Assembly: GCA_018971775.1 (NCBI GenBank) | Contig: JAGXAB010000026.1 | Coordinates: 1-64,000, forward strand | Origin: Cyanobacteria bacterium REEB67 | GTDB taxonomy: Bacteria; Cyanobacteriota; Vampirovibrionia; Obscuribacterales; Obscuribacteraceae | DNA length: 64,000 nt | Direction: 5' to 3' | Part shown: one piece after another, positions 26,231 to 34,608 of the stretch | Layout of the letters: the number at the start of each line of letters is the position of its first letter | Numbering within the stretch: position 1 is the stretch's first letter | Program-made: the position numbers and the translations under genes | The notes under the pieces: model-generated | Seen by the model: only the letters and a program-made list of their open reading frames with translations | Told to the model about the DNA's origin: nothing | Databases searched by the model: none

Positions 26231-28570
26231 TCAGGAGAGCTTCCACAACTGGTAGTCGTTGAAGTACGTGAGGGCTACCTGACGGCAGTGCTCACAGTAA
26301 CCAAGCTTGGAGAAGCGATCGAGAGCCGCGCGGCGAAGCTCTTTGTCTTCGTCATTCAGGTCGATCTCGGATTTGAGCAGGCGCCCCAGCTTCTTGGACG
26401 TTTCATCGTTCAGCTTCGCTGAGATGCCACCGGCCAGCTTGGGCAGACTCCGCCAGGTCAGTTCGACCTTTTCGTCTTCGGAGTCGTCACCCACTTTCTG
26501 CCGCTCGTTCAGTTCGACCTGAGCGAGAAGGTAGGGGGTGATCTGCGTTTCCACCGAGCGCCGGAAGACATCTTTGTCGCTCTGCGACGTGATCTTCATC
26601 CAGGTTTCGATGTCGTTCAAGAAAGCGATGTCGACGTCGACCAGACGTTCGACCTTCTTGCCGGCGTGTTCCACCGTTTCCTTGCACTTCTTGTCCCCGG
26701 AGGAGACGGCGCGTGCGTGGACACGATAGCGCTCGAAGATCTCGGTGGCACGCCGATCGAAATCGGGAGCCATGACGGCGAGGAACTGACGACGCAGGAC
26801 GCGACGATATTCCTCTTCGATCAGACCGGCCGGACCGGTGATCGAGCTCGGACCCTTCAGGTATTCGAGGCAGTTCTTCAGAACTTCCTCTTCCTTCTTG
26901 GTCAGACCCGGAGTCTTCTGCAACTGGGCAATGCGAGAGCGCAGGAACTGCAGCATTTCGAAGGTGCTGACGCAGCGGCCCGGGTCGTCCAGGGACGTGG
27001 GAGCGCGCAGGGACAGCTCGACGGCTTCCGACATCAACTTGAGCATGGAGGGCATGTTCAGCCCATACATCCCTTCGTCTTCGCCGGCTTCCGCCCAGAA
27101 CTGACCGACCGACCAGTAGCGCACTTCGCGCTTCTCGTCCGTCTTGCCGCCGGAGTTGCCGCCGGTGCTGAGAGCACCGCCGCCGAAACCGCCGGACGAC
27201 TGCTGCTGCTGCAGAGCCGTGGGATTCTTCATCTCCACGACCAGCTGTTCGCCGTCGTACATGCGAGCACGACTGACGATGTCCACCTCGGCGTGATCCT
27301 TCTTCATGCGGCTGATCACCGCGAGAAGGGCCGCGATCTTCAGCGTCATCGGGTCGAAGTGGGGCTTGTCACGCATGTTCTCGATGAACTCGTGATAAGC
27401 GGCTTCTTCCTCCGACACCGACGTGATGTAAGGCACGTTGATGATCTGCAGGCGACGGGTGAACTTGTTGGGGTCAGCCTGTTCCTTGATGAAGCGGTCG
27501 TAGGCGCCATCATTGGTCTGACCGATCATGACGCAGTCGAGGGGCTCCATGCCGCTGCGCGACACCGTGAGCTTCGACCCTTCATGCGAACCGTGACTGC
27601 AGCCCGCGCCATGCACGTGGCTGTGACCCTCGTCGGCCGAGCTGCAACCGGCCGGGATACGGCGGTCGTTGGTCGCCTCGAGCAGGAGGTCGAGTTCGTC
27701 GGCGGAGCCGCTGGCATTGCCGTTGGCGGCCGAAGATCCGAAGATTTCCGGCATGTCGACGACGCCGCGGCTGCCCTTGCGAAGAGCCGTCGCCAGCGAG
27801 CAGTCCTTGGACCAGGTGGCGATGCCGAACTTGCGGCTGGAGAGACGCAGAGCCTGCACCTTCATATTGAGGATGTTGGGCTCTTCGCTGCTCTTGTCGC
27901 TGCCGGCGGATGGCAGTCCTTCCATCAGTCCGGACCAGCAGGCCTGGCAGGGGTCGCCGGCAGTGGCCAGGAGGTCGCGCAGCGAGGGCTTGGGCTTGGC
28001 GCCTTTGCTTGCTTCGGCCTGCTTCAGACGATGCTCATGGGTCAACTCCAGCATTTCCGCGATGGCGTCGATGACGCGGTCACTGCGATCGCTGGGAATC
28101 AGATTGAAAAGGTTGAGCGGGTTTTCGTGCACCGGGCAACCTTCGATCGCGTAGACGATTTCGCCCTCGAGGCAGTCCTTGAAGGCGTCGGCAAGATAGC
28201 TCTTGCCGGAACCGGGACCACCCTTGAGCAGGTAGGCCAGCCGAAGCTGGTAACCATTAGCGGCGGCAGCGCGAAGGTCTTTCATGATGCGAGCGACAGT
28301 GCGCTGCGAACCACGAACCTTCTTAAATGCCTTCCACGAAGTGACGCCCATCTTCTTGAGCATGCTCAAGTGCGGGCGGAGAGCCTCGGGGGCGGTCTTG
28401 ATGTCGACCTCTCCCTTGGACTCGATAGCTCGGACCAGTGTTGCGGCCGCGGTGTCGGCGATTTCCGGTGAATCCTTCAATCGCTTGAGGAATTCTCCGA
28501 AAGTAATCGTTTCCACCACAGTCGACTCAAGCCCGAGCAAGTTACGAAGATCTTGCTCGTTATAAGCCAT
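26231..28570 (-). CDS. prkA: PrkA-type serine protein kinase, copy 2, with His/Cys-rich insert
   Basis: Protein of 779 residues from the ATG at 28570, which has GAAGGAGG upstream; a longer frame to 28636 lacks one. Walker A is GGPGSGKS (117-124), followed by EGCPVHENPLNLF, a CQAC pair near 208-211, and the PrkA motifs CVMIGQTNDGAYDRF and TRRLQIINVPYI. Between 309 and 330 it carries CSSADEGHSHVHGAGCSHGS, a His/Cys-rich insert that could bind metal and that I do not know from standard PrkA. The C-terminus ends with a CEHC pair. Heads the PrkA-PrkA-YeaH-SpoVR run. Divergent from copy 1, so the pair is old. Confidence 0.9.
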   Translation of the reverse strand: MAYNEQDLRNLLGLESTVVETITFGEFLKRLKDSPEIADTAAATLVRAIESKGEVDIKTAPEALRPHLSMLKKMGVTSWKAFKKVRGSQRTVARIMKDLRAAAANGYQLRLAYLLKGGPGSGKSYLADAFKDCLEGEIVYAIEGCPVHENPLNLFNLIPSDRSDRVIDAIAEMLELTHEHRLKQAEASKGAKPKPSLRDLLATAGDPCQACWSGLMEGLPSAGSDKSSEEPNILNMKVQALRLSSRKFGIATWSKDCSLATALRKGSRGVVDMPEIFGSSAANGNASGSADELDLLLEATNDRRIPAGCSSADEGHSHVHGAGCSHGSHEGSKLTVSRSGMEPLDCVMIGQTNDGAYDRFIKEQADPNKFTRRLQIINVPYITSVSEEEAAYHEFIENMRDKPHFDPMTLKIAALLAVISRMKKDHAEVDIVSRARMYDGEQLVVEMKNPTALQQQQSSGGFGGGALSTGGNSGGKTDEKREVRYWSVGQFWAEAGEDEGMYGLNMPSMLKLMSEAVELSLRAPTSLDDPGRCVSTFEMLQFLRSRIAQLQKTPGLTKKEEEVLKNCLEYLKGPSSITGPAGLIEEEYRRVLRRQFLAVMAPDFDRRATEIFERYRVHARAVSSGDKKCKETVEHAGKKVERLVDVDIAFLNDIETWMKITSQSDKDVFRRSVETQITPYLLAQVELNERQKVGDDSEDEKVELTWRSLPKLAGGISAKLNDETSKKLGRLLKSEIDLNDEDKELRRAALDRFSKLGYCEHCRQVALTYFNDYQLWKLS

Positions 28571-29565
28571 GTTTGCCTCCTTCATAAAGAAGTTGCGTCC
28601 GGAGCGGCTTAGATGACGTCGGTCAACCAGTCTCACCGGGAATTAGAACTAGGCAGCAGCAACGGGGAAGGGCGCTCGCGTTCCTATTTAGGGATTGCAA
28701 ACGACCTGCCGAGTCATGCCGAGTAGCGATAGACGAATGTCCTCCAGCTTCGACCGTTCGCTCTGAGCGGGTGCTGAGTGCGGTCGGTCGATGGCGCTAC
28801 GGAAGTGAAAGAACAGCGGTACCGCGCTAGCTCTCCCAGGGAAAATCCAGCATCAAACACAAAGCCGAGAAGTGCGTTTCAACCAGTCATCAGCCCACTT
28901 ATAAGGGATGAACTCAAGTCCGTGAAAATCCCCCGAAGGTCGGGTGGTTGGAGCGAGAGGTGGTTTGTGCGCAATAGCTATGGTTTGAGGGAAAGGTCCG
29001 GGGAGAAAAGTGATATACCGATGAATATGCTCAACGTATCAGACGCAGCCGGAAGCTCAAAACATGTGCCCAACCTCATATAGGAGGGCTTTGGCGAAGC
29101 TAAAGAAAAGGCTAATCGCTACTGGAAACCTCTTGCCAAGACGTGTATGTCAAGTATGCTCAAATTGGCTTTACTGCTGCGTTACGTGGTGTTATCAAGA
29201 GGGGGCGAGCCTGGTCTTTTTTGACATGATTTATGGGGTATATTAAGAGTGCCCCGGGAAGCGTGAAAACGGGCTAATAGTGGGCGTTTCAAGGATTTTG
29301 TTTCGTTAATGCGTTCGCGTAACATTAGCGCGGGTGGCGCGGGCGGTGCTGCTAATCATTGCCCCGCTTGGCATCTCGCTGTTTTTGCCTGAGCGGAAGA
29401 GGGCGCCCTGTCATCGAATGGAGCGCTTGATAACTAAAATTGAAGCCTGCAATCCTTGTTGTCATGTGCTATTGCGGGTGCGCTAGGGGTTTCCCTTAGG
29501 GGTACCCTTATAAAAGCCAAAATGGCGCCAGGTGGTTATCATGAGAGCGGGGCGACTCGCCGTCG
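28571..29565. other. Gene-poor spacer of 1.0 kb upstream of the prkA run
   Basis: No frame here has a ribosome site, family resemblance or codon bias. The start of the prkA run must be controlled from its right-hand part, but I find no convincing -35/-10 pair. Near 29485-29512 there are alternating CTTAGGGG/CCCTTA runs that could fold. A regulatory leader or an unrecognised RNA cannot be excluded. Confidence 0.5.
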
Positions 29566-30679
29566 TTAGCGCCCCTCGCCCGCCCTGAAACGCAGGTAGG
29601 ATTCGATCAAATGATCGAGGTCACCATTGAGGACGGCTTCGACCTGGGGCGTTTCGTATTTGGTGCGATTATCCTTGACCATGCGATCGTCGAGGACATA
29701 GGAGCGGATGGCATTGCCGAAAGTGGCGTTCAACACTACCCCTTTGACGCGGGCCAGTTCTTCTTCTCTTTCCGCCTGTTTGATAGCCAGTAACTTGGAG
29801 CGCAGGAGCTCCATGGCCAGGGCTTTGTTTTGCAGTTGACTGCGTTCTTGCTGGCACTTAACGGCTATGCCGGTCGGTTTGTGGACGACTCGAACGGCGG
29901 ATTCCACTTTGTTGACGTTTTGACCGCCGGCGCCACCTGATCGCATCGTGTCGATTTCGATGTCGTCGTCTTTGATTTCAATTACCTTGTCTATGTCATC
30001 CATCATCGGAGAGACGTCAAGGGCGGCAAAGCTCGTTTGTCTGGAATCGCTGCCCTGTTTGAAAGGCGATTTGCGCACCAGTCTGTGCACGCCCTTCTCG
30101 CAGCTCAGATAACCGTAAGCAAACGGACCATCGGCTCTGAAGGTGACGCTCTTCAAACCGGCCTCTTCGCCTGGAGATTGATCGAGTATTTCGGTTTTGA
30201 AGCCGCGAGCCTGACACCAGCGCAGGTACATGCGCAGCATCATTTCGGTCCAATCCTGGGCATCGGTGCCCCCGGCTCCGGCTGAAATCGAAACGATTGC
30301 CGAGGCATCGTCGTACTCGCCGCTCAAAAGTTTGGTGAGCTCGAAGCTCTCGAGTTCGCTGGCCAGCTTCTTCAGGCCGCTTTCCACCTCAGCCGTCACC
30401 GATTCGTCGTCCATTTCCAGGCCGACTTCCATTAGTACGCGCAGGTCGGAAATCTGACGTTGCCAGTTTTCTTGCTGTTCGATCGAGGCTTTCAGGCGGC
30501 TGATTTTTTGCGTTGCCGTCTGGGCGCGGGCATTATCGTTCCAAAAATTGGGTTCCAGGGTTTCATGTTCCAGACCTTGTAAATCTTCGCGTAGCGCGTC
30601 CAGGTCAAAGATATTCGCCGACTTTCGTCAGGCGCTCCTCTATCGCTTCTACATCTCTTTTCAGTTCAGATAACATCAT
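29566..30679 (-). CDS. prfB: Peptide chain release factor 2, with programmed +1 frameshift
   Basis: RF2 releases peptides at UGA and UAA. The frame from 30606 down to 29566 contains [11 protein letters not shown] (the GGQ catalytic motif) and [14 protein letters not shown] (with the SPF codon-recognition motif). The N-terminus lies in another frame: ATG at 30679 gives 24 codons ending in CTT, followed by TGA C (30610-30604), the classic CTTTGAC slippery site. Skipping base 30607 joins the frames and gives about 370 residues, normal for RF2. The usual upstream AGGGGG stimulator is replaced here by GGCGAA, so the signal is weaker than in E. coli. Low RF2 would promote the shift and raise synthesis. 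Confidence 0.95.
30604..30610 (-). promoter_or_regulatory. prfB: prfB programmed frameshift site CTTTGAC
   Basis: Minus strand reads TAT CTT TGA C. The in-frame TGA stops the 24-codon leader; a +1 shift continues into [11 protein letters not shown] and the rest of RF2. Downstream, translation remains open to 29566. Confidence 0.93.
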
Positions 30680-30753
30680 AATATTTGATACGCCGCTGCT
30701 GCCGTTGGGTAGGAATTCTTCAGTAAGTCCATATTATAGTCGTATAAAGCATC

Positions 30754-32091
30754 ATGACAATTTCGGTATGGTTAGACGAACGCTCGGGTGACGAGAATGC
30801 CAGAGTGCAAACGGTTGAAGCCGACCTTGCCATTATCGGTGGTGGCATCATCGGTGCCGCCGCCGCTTATTATGCCAATCGTCTCGGCATAAAAAACATC
30901 GTCCTGCTCGAGGCCGGCAAAATCGCCGCAGGCGCTTCCGGTCGTAACGGCGGCTTCGTCCTGCGCGGCATCCATACTTACTATGACGCCTGCGTCAGTC
31001 AGTACGGGCGAGAGGCCGCCGCCCACGTCTACAAATTTGGTGAAGAAAATCAGCGTCTGATTCGTGCCTTCATCGAAGAGCATAAAGTAGACATCGACTA
31101 CGATCCCTGCGGATCCTATCTGCTCGCTTCTTCGCTCGAGGAACTCGACGAACTTTCACGATCGGCTAAGTTGATGCTCGAAGACGGCTTTCAGGTCCGA
31201 CTCTGCGGGGAGGATCCCGTCGATCGAGGCTTTTATGGCGCTCTCTATAACAGTGCTGATTTCGGCATCAATCCCGTCAAACTGGTGCGCGCTCTCATCG
31301 ATTTGAGCGGGGCGCGCGTTTTGGCCGAGCAGCCGGTGCGCCGTCTCGAGGTTTATACCAGCGCCTCCCCGAGTGCCGGCGCAAGCGTCCAGGCCGGCGA
31401 CGCCAACAGCGCATTCGCTCTGGATGCCACGCGCACTAGCGGTCGCTCAGCCGCGTGCACCAAAATCAGCGCCACTGATTATACCGTCATGGCTAAAAAG
31501 GTAATCCTGGCTACCAATGCCTATTTGCCGCTCCTCGAGCCGACTTTCATCGATCGAATCAGTCCGCTGCGCGGTCAGATGTTTGCGACGGCTCCGTTGA
31601 AAAAACGATTGATCGATAAAATTTGCTACGCCAATTATGGCTGGGAATATTTTCGTCAGCTTCCGGATCGCCGTCTGGTTGTCGGTGGTTGCAGACAGTT
31701 TTTTCCGGATGAAGAAGTTGGCTATGCCGATATGGTCACTCGTGGCCTGCAGTCTGCTTTGGAGCATTACATGAAAGATCACTTTCCCGAGCTGGCCGGT
31801 ACTCCGATCGAATACCGCTGGTCCGGAGTAATGGCTTTCACCGCTGATGGTCTGCCGCTTGTCGGCGAGCTGCCGCATCTGCCCGGTGTTTTCTTCGCCG
31901 CCGGTTGCAATGGCCATGGACTTGGTTACGGGCTCAATCTCGGTCGACTTACCGCAGTCGTTTCGCAAGGGGAAGCGGCCGCTGGGGTTTTTGATGCCGC
32001 TCGTAAATCAGCGGGCGCACAGCTCAGGCCCAGAACCGGTGAGATTGAAATCACGGCGGGCATGCTGGCGCTGGCCGAAGAAGGCCCTTGA
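30754..32091 (+). CDS. FAD-dependent amine/amino-acid oxidoreductase (DAO family)
   Basis: Protein of 445 residues of the D-amino-acid oxidase/glycine oxidase superfamily. The dinucleotide-binding motif is LAIIGGGIIGAAAAYYA (about 25-41), followed by LLEAGKIAAGASGRNGG, which places it close to PuuB/OrdL-type gamma-glutamylputrescine oxidases and glycine-oxidase-like enzymes. The C-terminal MAFTADGLPLVGELP and FFAAGCNGHGLGYG complete the FAD site. Soluble, cytoplasmic; it would oxidise an amine or amino acid to release peroxide. A Ser/Ala/Thr-rich insertion near 205-240 is unusual. Divergent from prfB, with TATTATAGT 15-20 bases before the ATG. Substrate unknown. Confidence 0.85.
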   Translation: MTISVWLDERSGDENARVQTVEADLAIIGGGIIGAAAAYYANRLGIKNIVLLEAGKIAAGASGRNGGFVLRGIHTYYDACVSQYGREAAAHVYKFGEENQRLIRAFIEEHKVDIDYDPCGSYLLASSLEELDELSRSAKLMLEDGFQVRLCGEDPVDRGFYGALYNSADFGINPVKLVRALIDLSGARVLAEQPVRRLEVYTSASPSAGASVQAGDANSAFALDATRTSGRSAACTKISATDYTVMAKKVILATNAYLPLLEPTFIDRISPLRGQMFATAPLKKRLIDKICYANYGWEYFRQLPDRRLVVGGCRQFFPDEEVGYADMVTRGLQSALEHYMKDHFPELAGTPIEYRWSGVMAFTADGLPLVGELPHLPGVFFAAGCNGHGLGYGLNLGRLTAVVSQGEAAAGVFDAARKSAGAQLRPRTGEIEITAGMLALAEEGP

Positions 32092-32125
32092 TCGGAGTCG
32101 GATTGAAGCTTCAAGTGATAATTGC

Positions 32126-32165
32126 GGACGTCTTGATTCAAGACGTCCTAATTGAGGACGTTTTT
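32126..32165 (+). terminator. Terminator with a competing hairpin after the FAD oxidoreductase gene
   Basis: ACGTCCT (32143-32149) pairs with AGGACGT (32155-32161) around AATTG, followed by a T-run: a normal plus-strand terminator. The left arm also belongs to a longer perfect palindrome, GGACGTCTTGA/TCAAGACGTCC (32126-32136 with 32138-32148), so the two hairpins exclude each other. The structure overlaps the stop of the convergent gene at 32148. Confidence 0.65.
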
Positions 32166-33323
32166 GTCGATTACGCGTTGCGAGCAAAAGATCGTCACAC
32201 CTTTGGCCGATTCCTGATTTTTGGTTTTTACCGTGATCAAAACGTCGGATGGGCAAGGATAACTTTCAGGCAGAGTAACGGTGACGGTGGTCTCGCTAGC
32301 GGCCTTGGCGGTGGCCGTTGAAACCAGCGTGCCGTCCAATTGCTTGAAGCAGACGATATTATCGGCGGCGCTAGGGGAGAAGCCTGTGCCCATGATCGTC
32401 AAATCGCCGCCTGGGGCTACGCCGAGCATGTTGCAACCGGTGACTTCGGGTGCGGCTGCCACTTTGATATACAGGGGATCGCATTTGACGCCGGCGATGA
32501 AGAGGGTGACGGTCTTTTTGCCGCCGGTCAAACCGCTCGGTACGATAAAGTCGATGCCGGTCGCCGAGGCCGTTTTGACAATCGCCGGCTTTTGATCGAC
32601 GGTGACTTTATAAGCGGTTTTGTCGGTGGGGAAGTTTTTTCCGGTGATTCTGACGATGTCACCGATGGCGCAGTTGACGGGTTTGATGTCGGTGACTTTG
32701 ATCTTGAGTGTGGTTAAAACCCAGCTGCAGGAAGCACCGTTCGGACCGTAGGTCTGGAATATAAGCTGTGATTGACCAGAGGAGACGAGATCCGACAGAT
32801 TGACGGCGATTGTATCTTTGCCGGCGAAAGTCTTCGGATTGATGATTTCTCTACCGTTTAATTTTACGTCTATACCCTGCATCTTAGCGGCGCCATTTGG
32901 ACCGTTGGTTACGGTGAACGTGAGCGGAAGGGCTTGTTGTCCTTCTTTCAATTCGATGAATGTACTGGTGGTTTTCCAGCCGGTACCTTTTTGAGTAACG
33001 GTCGTCGGACCTTGCAAGGCGACTAGGTCGGTTGTTTTAGTGGCGACGGTGGTGGCGGCACTGCCAGCCGGAGCGGCGCTCTTTGCTGTACCAGCGGTCC
33101 CGGTTGCCGGGGAGCCGGCGGCGGCTGTTTGCACACCGTGACCGTTGGACCAGTTGACGGTTTTGGTTGTGGAGACCGGAGCGCCGGCCTTGGCACCGCT
33201 TTCGCTGGTTCGTTCGGTGGCGGCATTGGACTGAGCCAGTGAGGCTGATGCGGTGAGATTAAGGCTCAGTGCCGCAAGAATGCAGGCAGCCCGCAAATTG
33301 AGATTCGTCACTTTTGAATTCAC
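32148..33323 (-). CDS. Secreted protein with IPT/TIG-like domains
   Basis: Protein of 391 residues with a signal peptide (cleavage near SLAQS) and a Ser/Ala/Thr-rich stretch to about residue 100. The C-terminal half contains two repeats of the IPT/TIG immunoglobulin-like fold: KPVNCAIGDIVRITGKNFPTDKTA and VTGCNMLGVAPGGDLTIMGTGFSPSA share the opening pattern and a conserved Cys, each followed by beta strands. Such domains mediate extracellular binding. The start is GTG, nine bases after GGAG. No enzyme domain, no anchor. Convergent with the FAD oxidoreductase gene. Confidence 0.75.
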   Translation of the reverse strand: MNSKVTNLNLRAACILAALSLNLTASASLAQSNAATERTSESGAKAGAPVSTTKTVNWSNGHGVQTAAAGSPATGTAGTAKSAAPAGSAATTVATKTTDLVALQGPTTVTQKGTGWKTTSTFIELKEGQQALPLTFTVTNGPNGAAKMQGIDVKLNGREIINPKTFAGKDTIAVNLSDLVSSGQSQLIFQTYGPNGASCSWVLTTLKIKVTDIKPVNCAIGDIVRITGKNFPTDKTAYKVTVDQKPAIVKTASATGIDFIVPSGLTGGKKTVTLFIAGVKCDPLYIKVAAAPEVTGCNMLGVAPGGDLTIMGTGFSPSAADNIVCFKQLDGTLVSTATAKAASETTVTVTLPESYPCPSDVLITVKTKNQESAKGVTIFCSQRVIDKNVLN

Positions 33324-33694
33324 TGTCTTCGCTCCAATGTCGGTTTTTACTCGGGCCTTTCATATTGTAGCCTCTTGAAAGCCGGTCCCATTAATCTCGG
33401 CGGGCCTGATCGCCTGCCGAAGTCAAGTTGAGGGCCGAAGGGCGAAGCGATATCGCTTTGTCGTCCGATTGTTTTTACTATTCGCATTAGTATGTTTTGC
33501 GATTTAAAAAGATGACCTAAAATGGCTTGGGCGCGAGGTTACGGTACAAAGTTGGGGAAAAAGATTGAGCGAGCCCCCAACGGGGCTCGCTCAATCAAGT
33601 CGGATGCCAGGCCAATCCCTCAGGGGACAGGGAAAAGCTCAGCCGAACTCGTTCAACAGAACTCGTTCAACAGAGTTCGTTCAACAAAGTTCGC
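33324..33694. other. Spacer with a GATATC palindrome and a 14-bp tandem repeat
   Basis: No gene seen in the 371 bases. The sequence AAGCGATATCGCTT (33444-33457) and a four-copy 14-bp repeat (33651-33700) account for the visible structure. Confidence 0.6.
33444..33457. repeat. 14-bp palindrome centred on GATATC
   Basis: AAGCGATATCGCTT is a perfect palindrome, 120 bases upstream of the TIG gene start. The arms beyond it are only partly complementary. It is the weakest member of the GATATC family in this window. Confidence 0.55.
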
Positions 33695-33700
33695 TCAACA
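33651..33700. repeat. 14-bp tandem repeat, four copies of GTTCAACA-type unit
   Basis: GTTCAACA (last copy GCTCAACA) begins at 33651, 33665, 33679 and 33693, an exact 14-base period, just after the stop side of the 116-residue gene. Confidence 0.85.
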
Positions 33701-34045
33701 AAGTTCTTCGGATGTCCACAACGACTGTCTGATCACATTACCCTTCAGATTTTTCAGGGCGATGTAATAGCAAGGTCCACCCGACCAGGGCTCGGCCTGA
33801 ATGAACTCCTCATACACCCGTCCGTCCGGAAATGTGTACCGGTGCAGATTGGCGACGTGGTCCGTCCAGGCTCCCGTGATTTTGCCGACCACTTCTTTGG
33901 TGGCCAGGGGTACCGACATCGTCCGGTCGAAAGGCACCGCTCTTCCGCTGGGAAGGATTCGAGCGCCGACTTCACGAACGACGTGTGAGAGCGAGACCTT
34001 CTGTCGGGCCCACTCATTCAATCCAATGTACTGATCGCAACGCAT
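33695..34045 (-). CDS. Hypothetical protein, 116 residues
   Basis: Starts at the ATG at 34045 because AAAGGAGAA lies eight bases upstream; an in-frame extension to 34117 has none. The protein is soluble, mixed alpha/beta, and begins MRCDQYIGLNEWARQKV. The stretch PDGRVYEEFIQAEPWSGGPC followed by YYIAL suggests a small beta-sheet fold. No family recognised, no signal peptide or helices. Monocistronic by context. The 14-bp repeat overlaps its stop end. Confidence 0.65.
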   Translation of the reverse strand: MRCDQYIGLNEWARQKVSLSHVVREVGARILPSGRAVPFDRTMSVPLATKEVVGKITGAWTDHVANLHRYTFPDGRVYEEFIQAEPWSGGPCYYIALKNLKGNVIRQSLWTSEELC

Positions 34046-34608
34046 GTGTGTTCTCCTTTGGTCGATTGGGGCTGTTGCGCAACTCGGTCCTAGCCCGAGA
34101 TCGGATCTGCGCTTCACGCGTGAAAGGCGCTAAAGCACAGTGAGTTGCGAGCCTGGGGGTGACAAAAAAACACCGGCCGGAAGCGACTGATGTCGAGGCT
34201 CGTGGTCGTGAAACCAGGGGCCGGTCCTCAGCTCGATCGAGAAGGTGCTGTTTGATCTTTATTCAGGGGGCTGTCGTAAAAGTACTTTGAAGTGACATGT
34301 CACCAGCAGACATATTCGGTTCGACGAGCTAACGCGGGCTTCTTCAAATTGGTAGGCCAAGACCGAGCAGCCGGTTTTGAGGCTTTCAATAAGGAGAATG
34401 CTCGAGATAGTGGAGAATGCGGTAAGCGATAAGAGTCGGATTATTTTGAAAGGGATGACAGGTGGATAAATCTAAACTACGGCCAGGCATGTTTCGTTAT
34501 CAAGCGATGGGCGCAGGCACTTTACTAAAGCTGCACTAATATAGGCGGCTTCAGCTTTCTGAGCGGCGGCATTTTCGACGCTTCGCGATCCGATCTGGCC
34601 GGCGAAAA
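34046..34608. other. Spacer of 563 bases without a recognised gene
   Basis: No supported frame. A long imperfect inverted repeat is present: ACCGGCCGG near 34171-34179 can pair with GCCGGT near 34219-34224, with GACTGATGTC and CGTGGTCGTG stretches between, so a structured leader or small RNA is possible but not demonstrated. Confidence 0.35.

Noticed and set aside
23836..26262. 808-codon plus-strand open frame antisense to PrkA copy 1
   Set aside because: It mirrors the biased codons of the real gene, has no family motif and no ribosome site. Similar frames at 5446-7377, 7268-9100, 26666-28471 and 58435-60495 are rejected for the same reason.
28778..29246. Two plus-strand frames of about 60-100 codons in the spacer before prfB
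   Set aside because: No ribosome site, no codon bias and no recognised domain.
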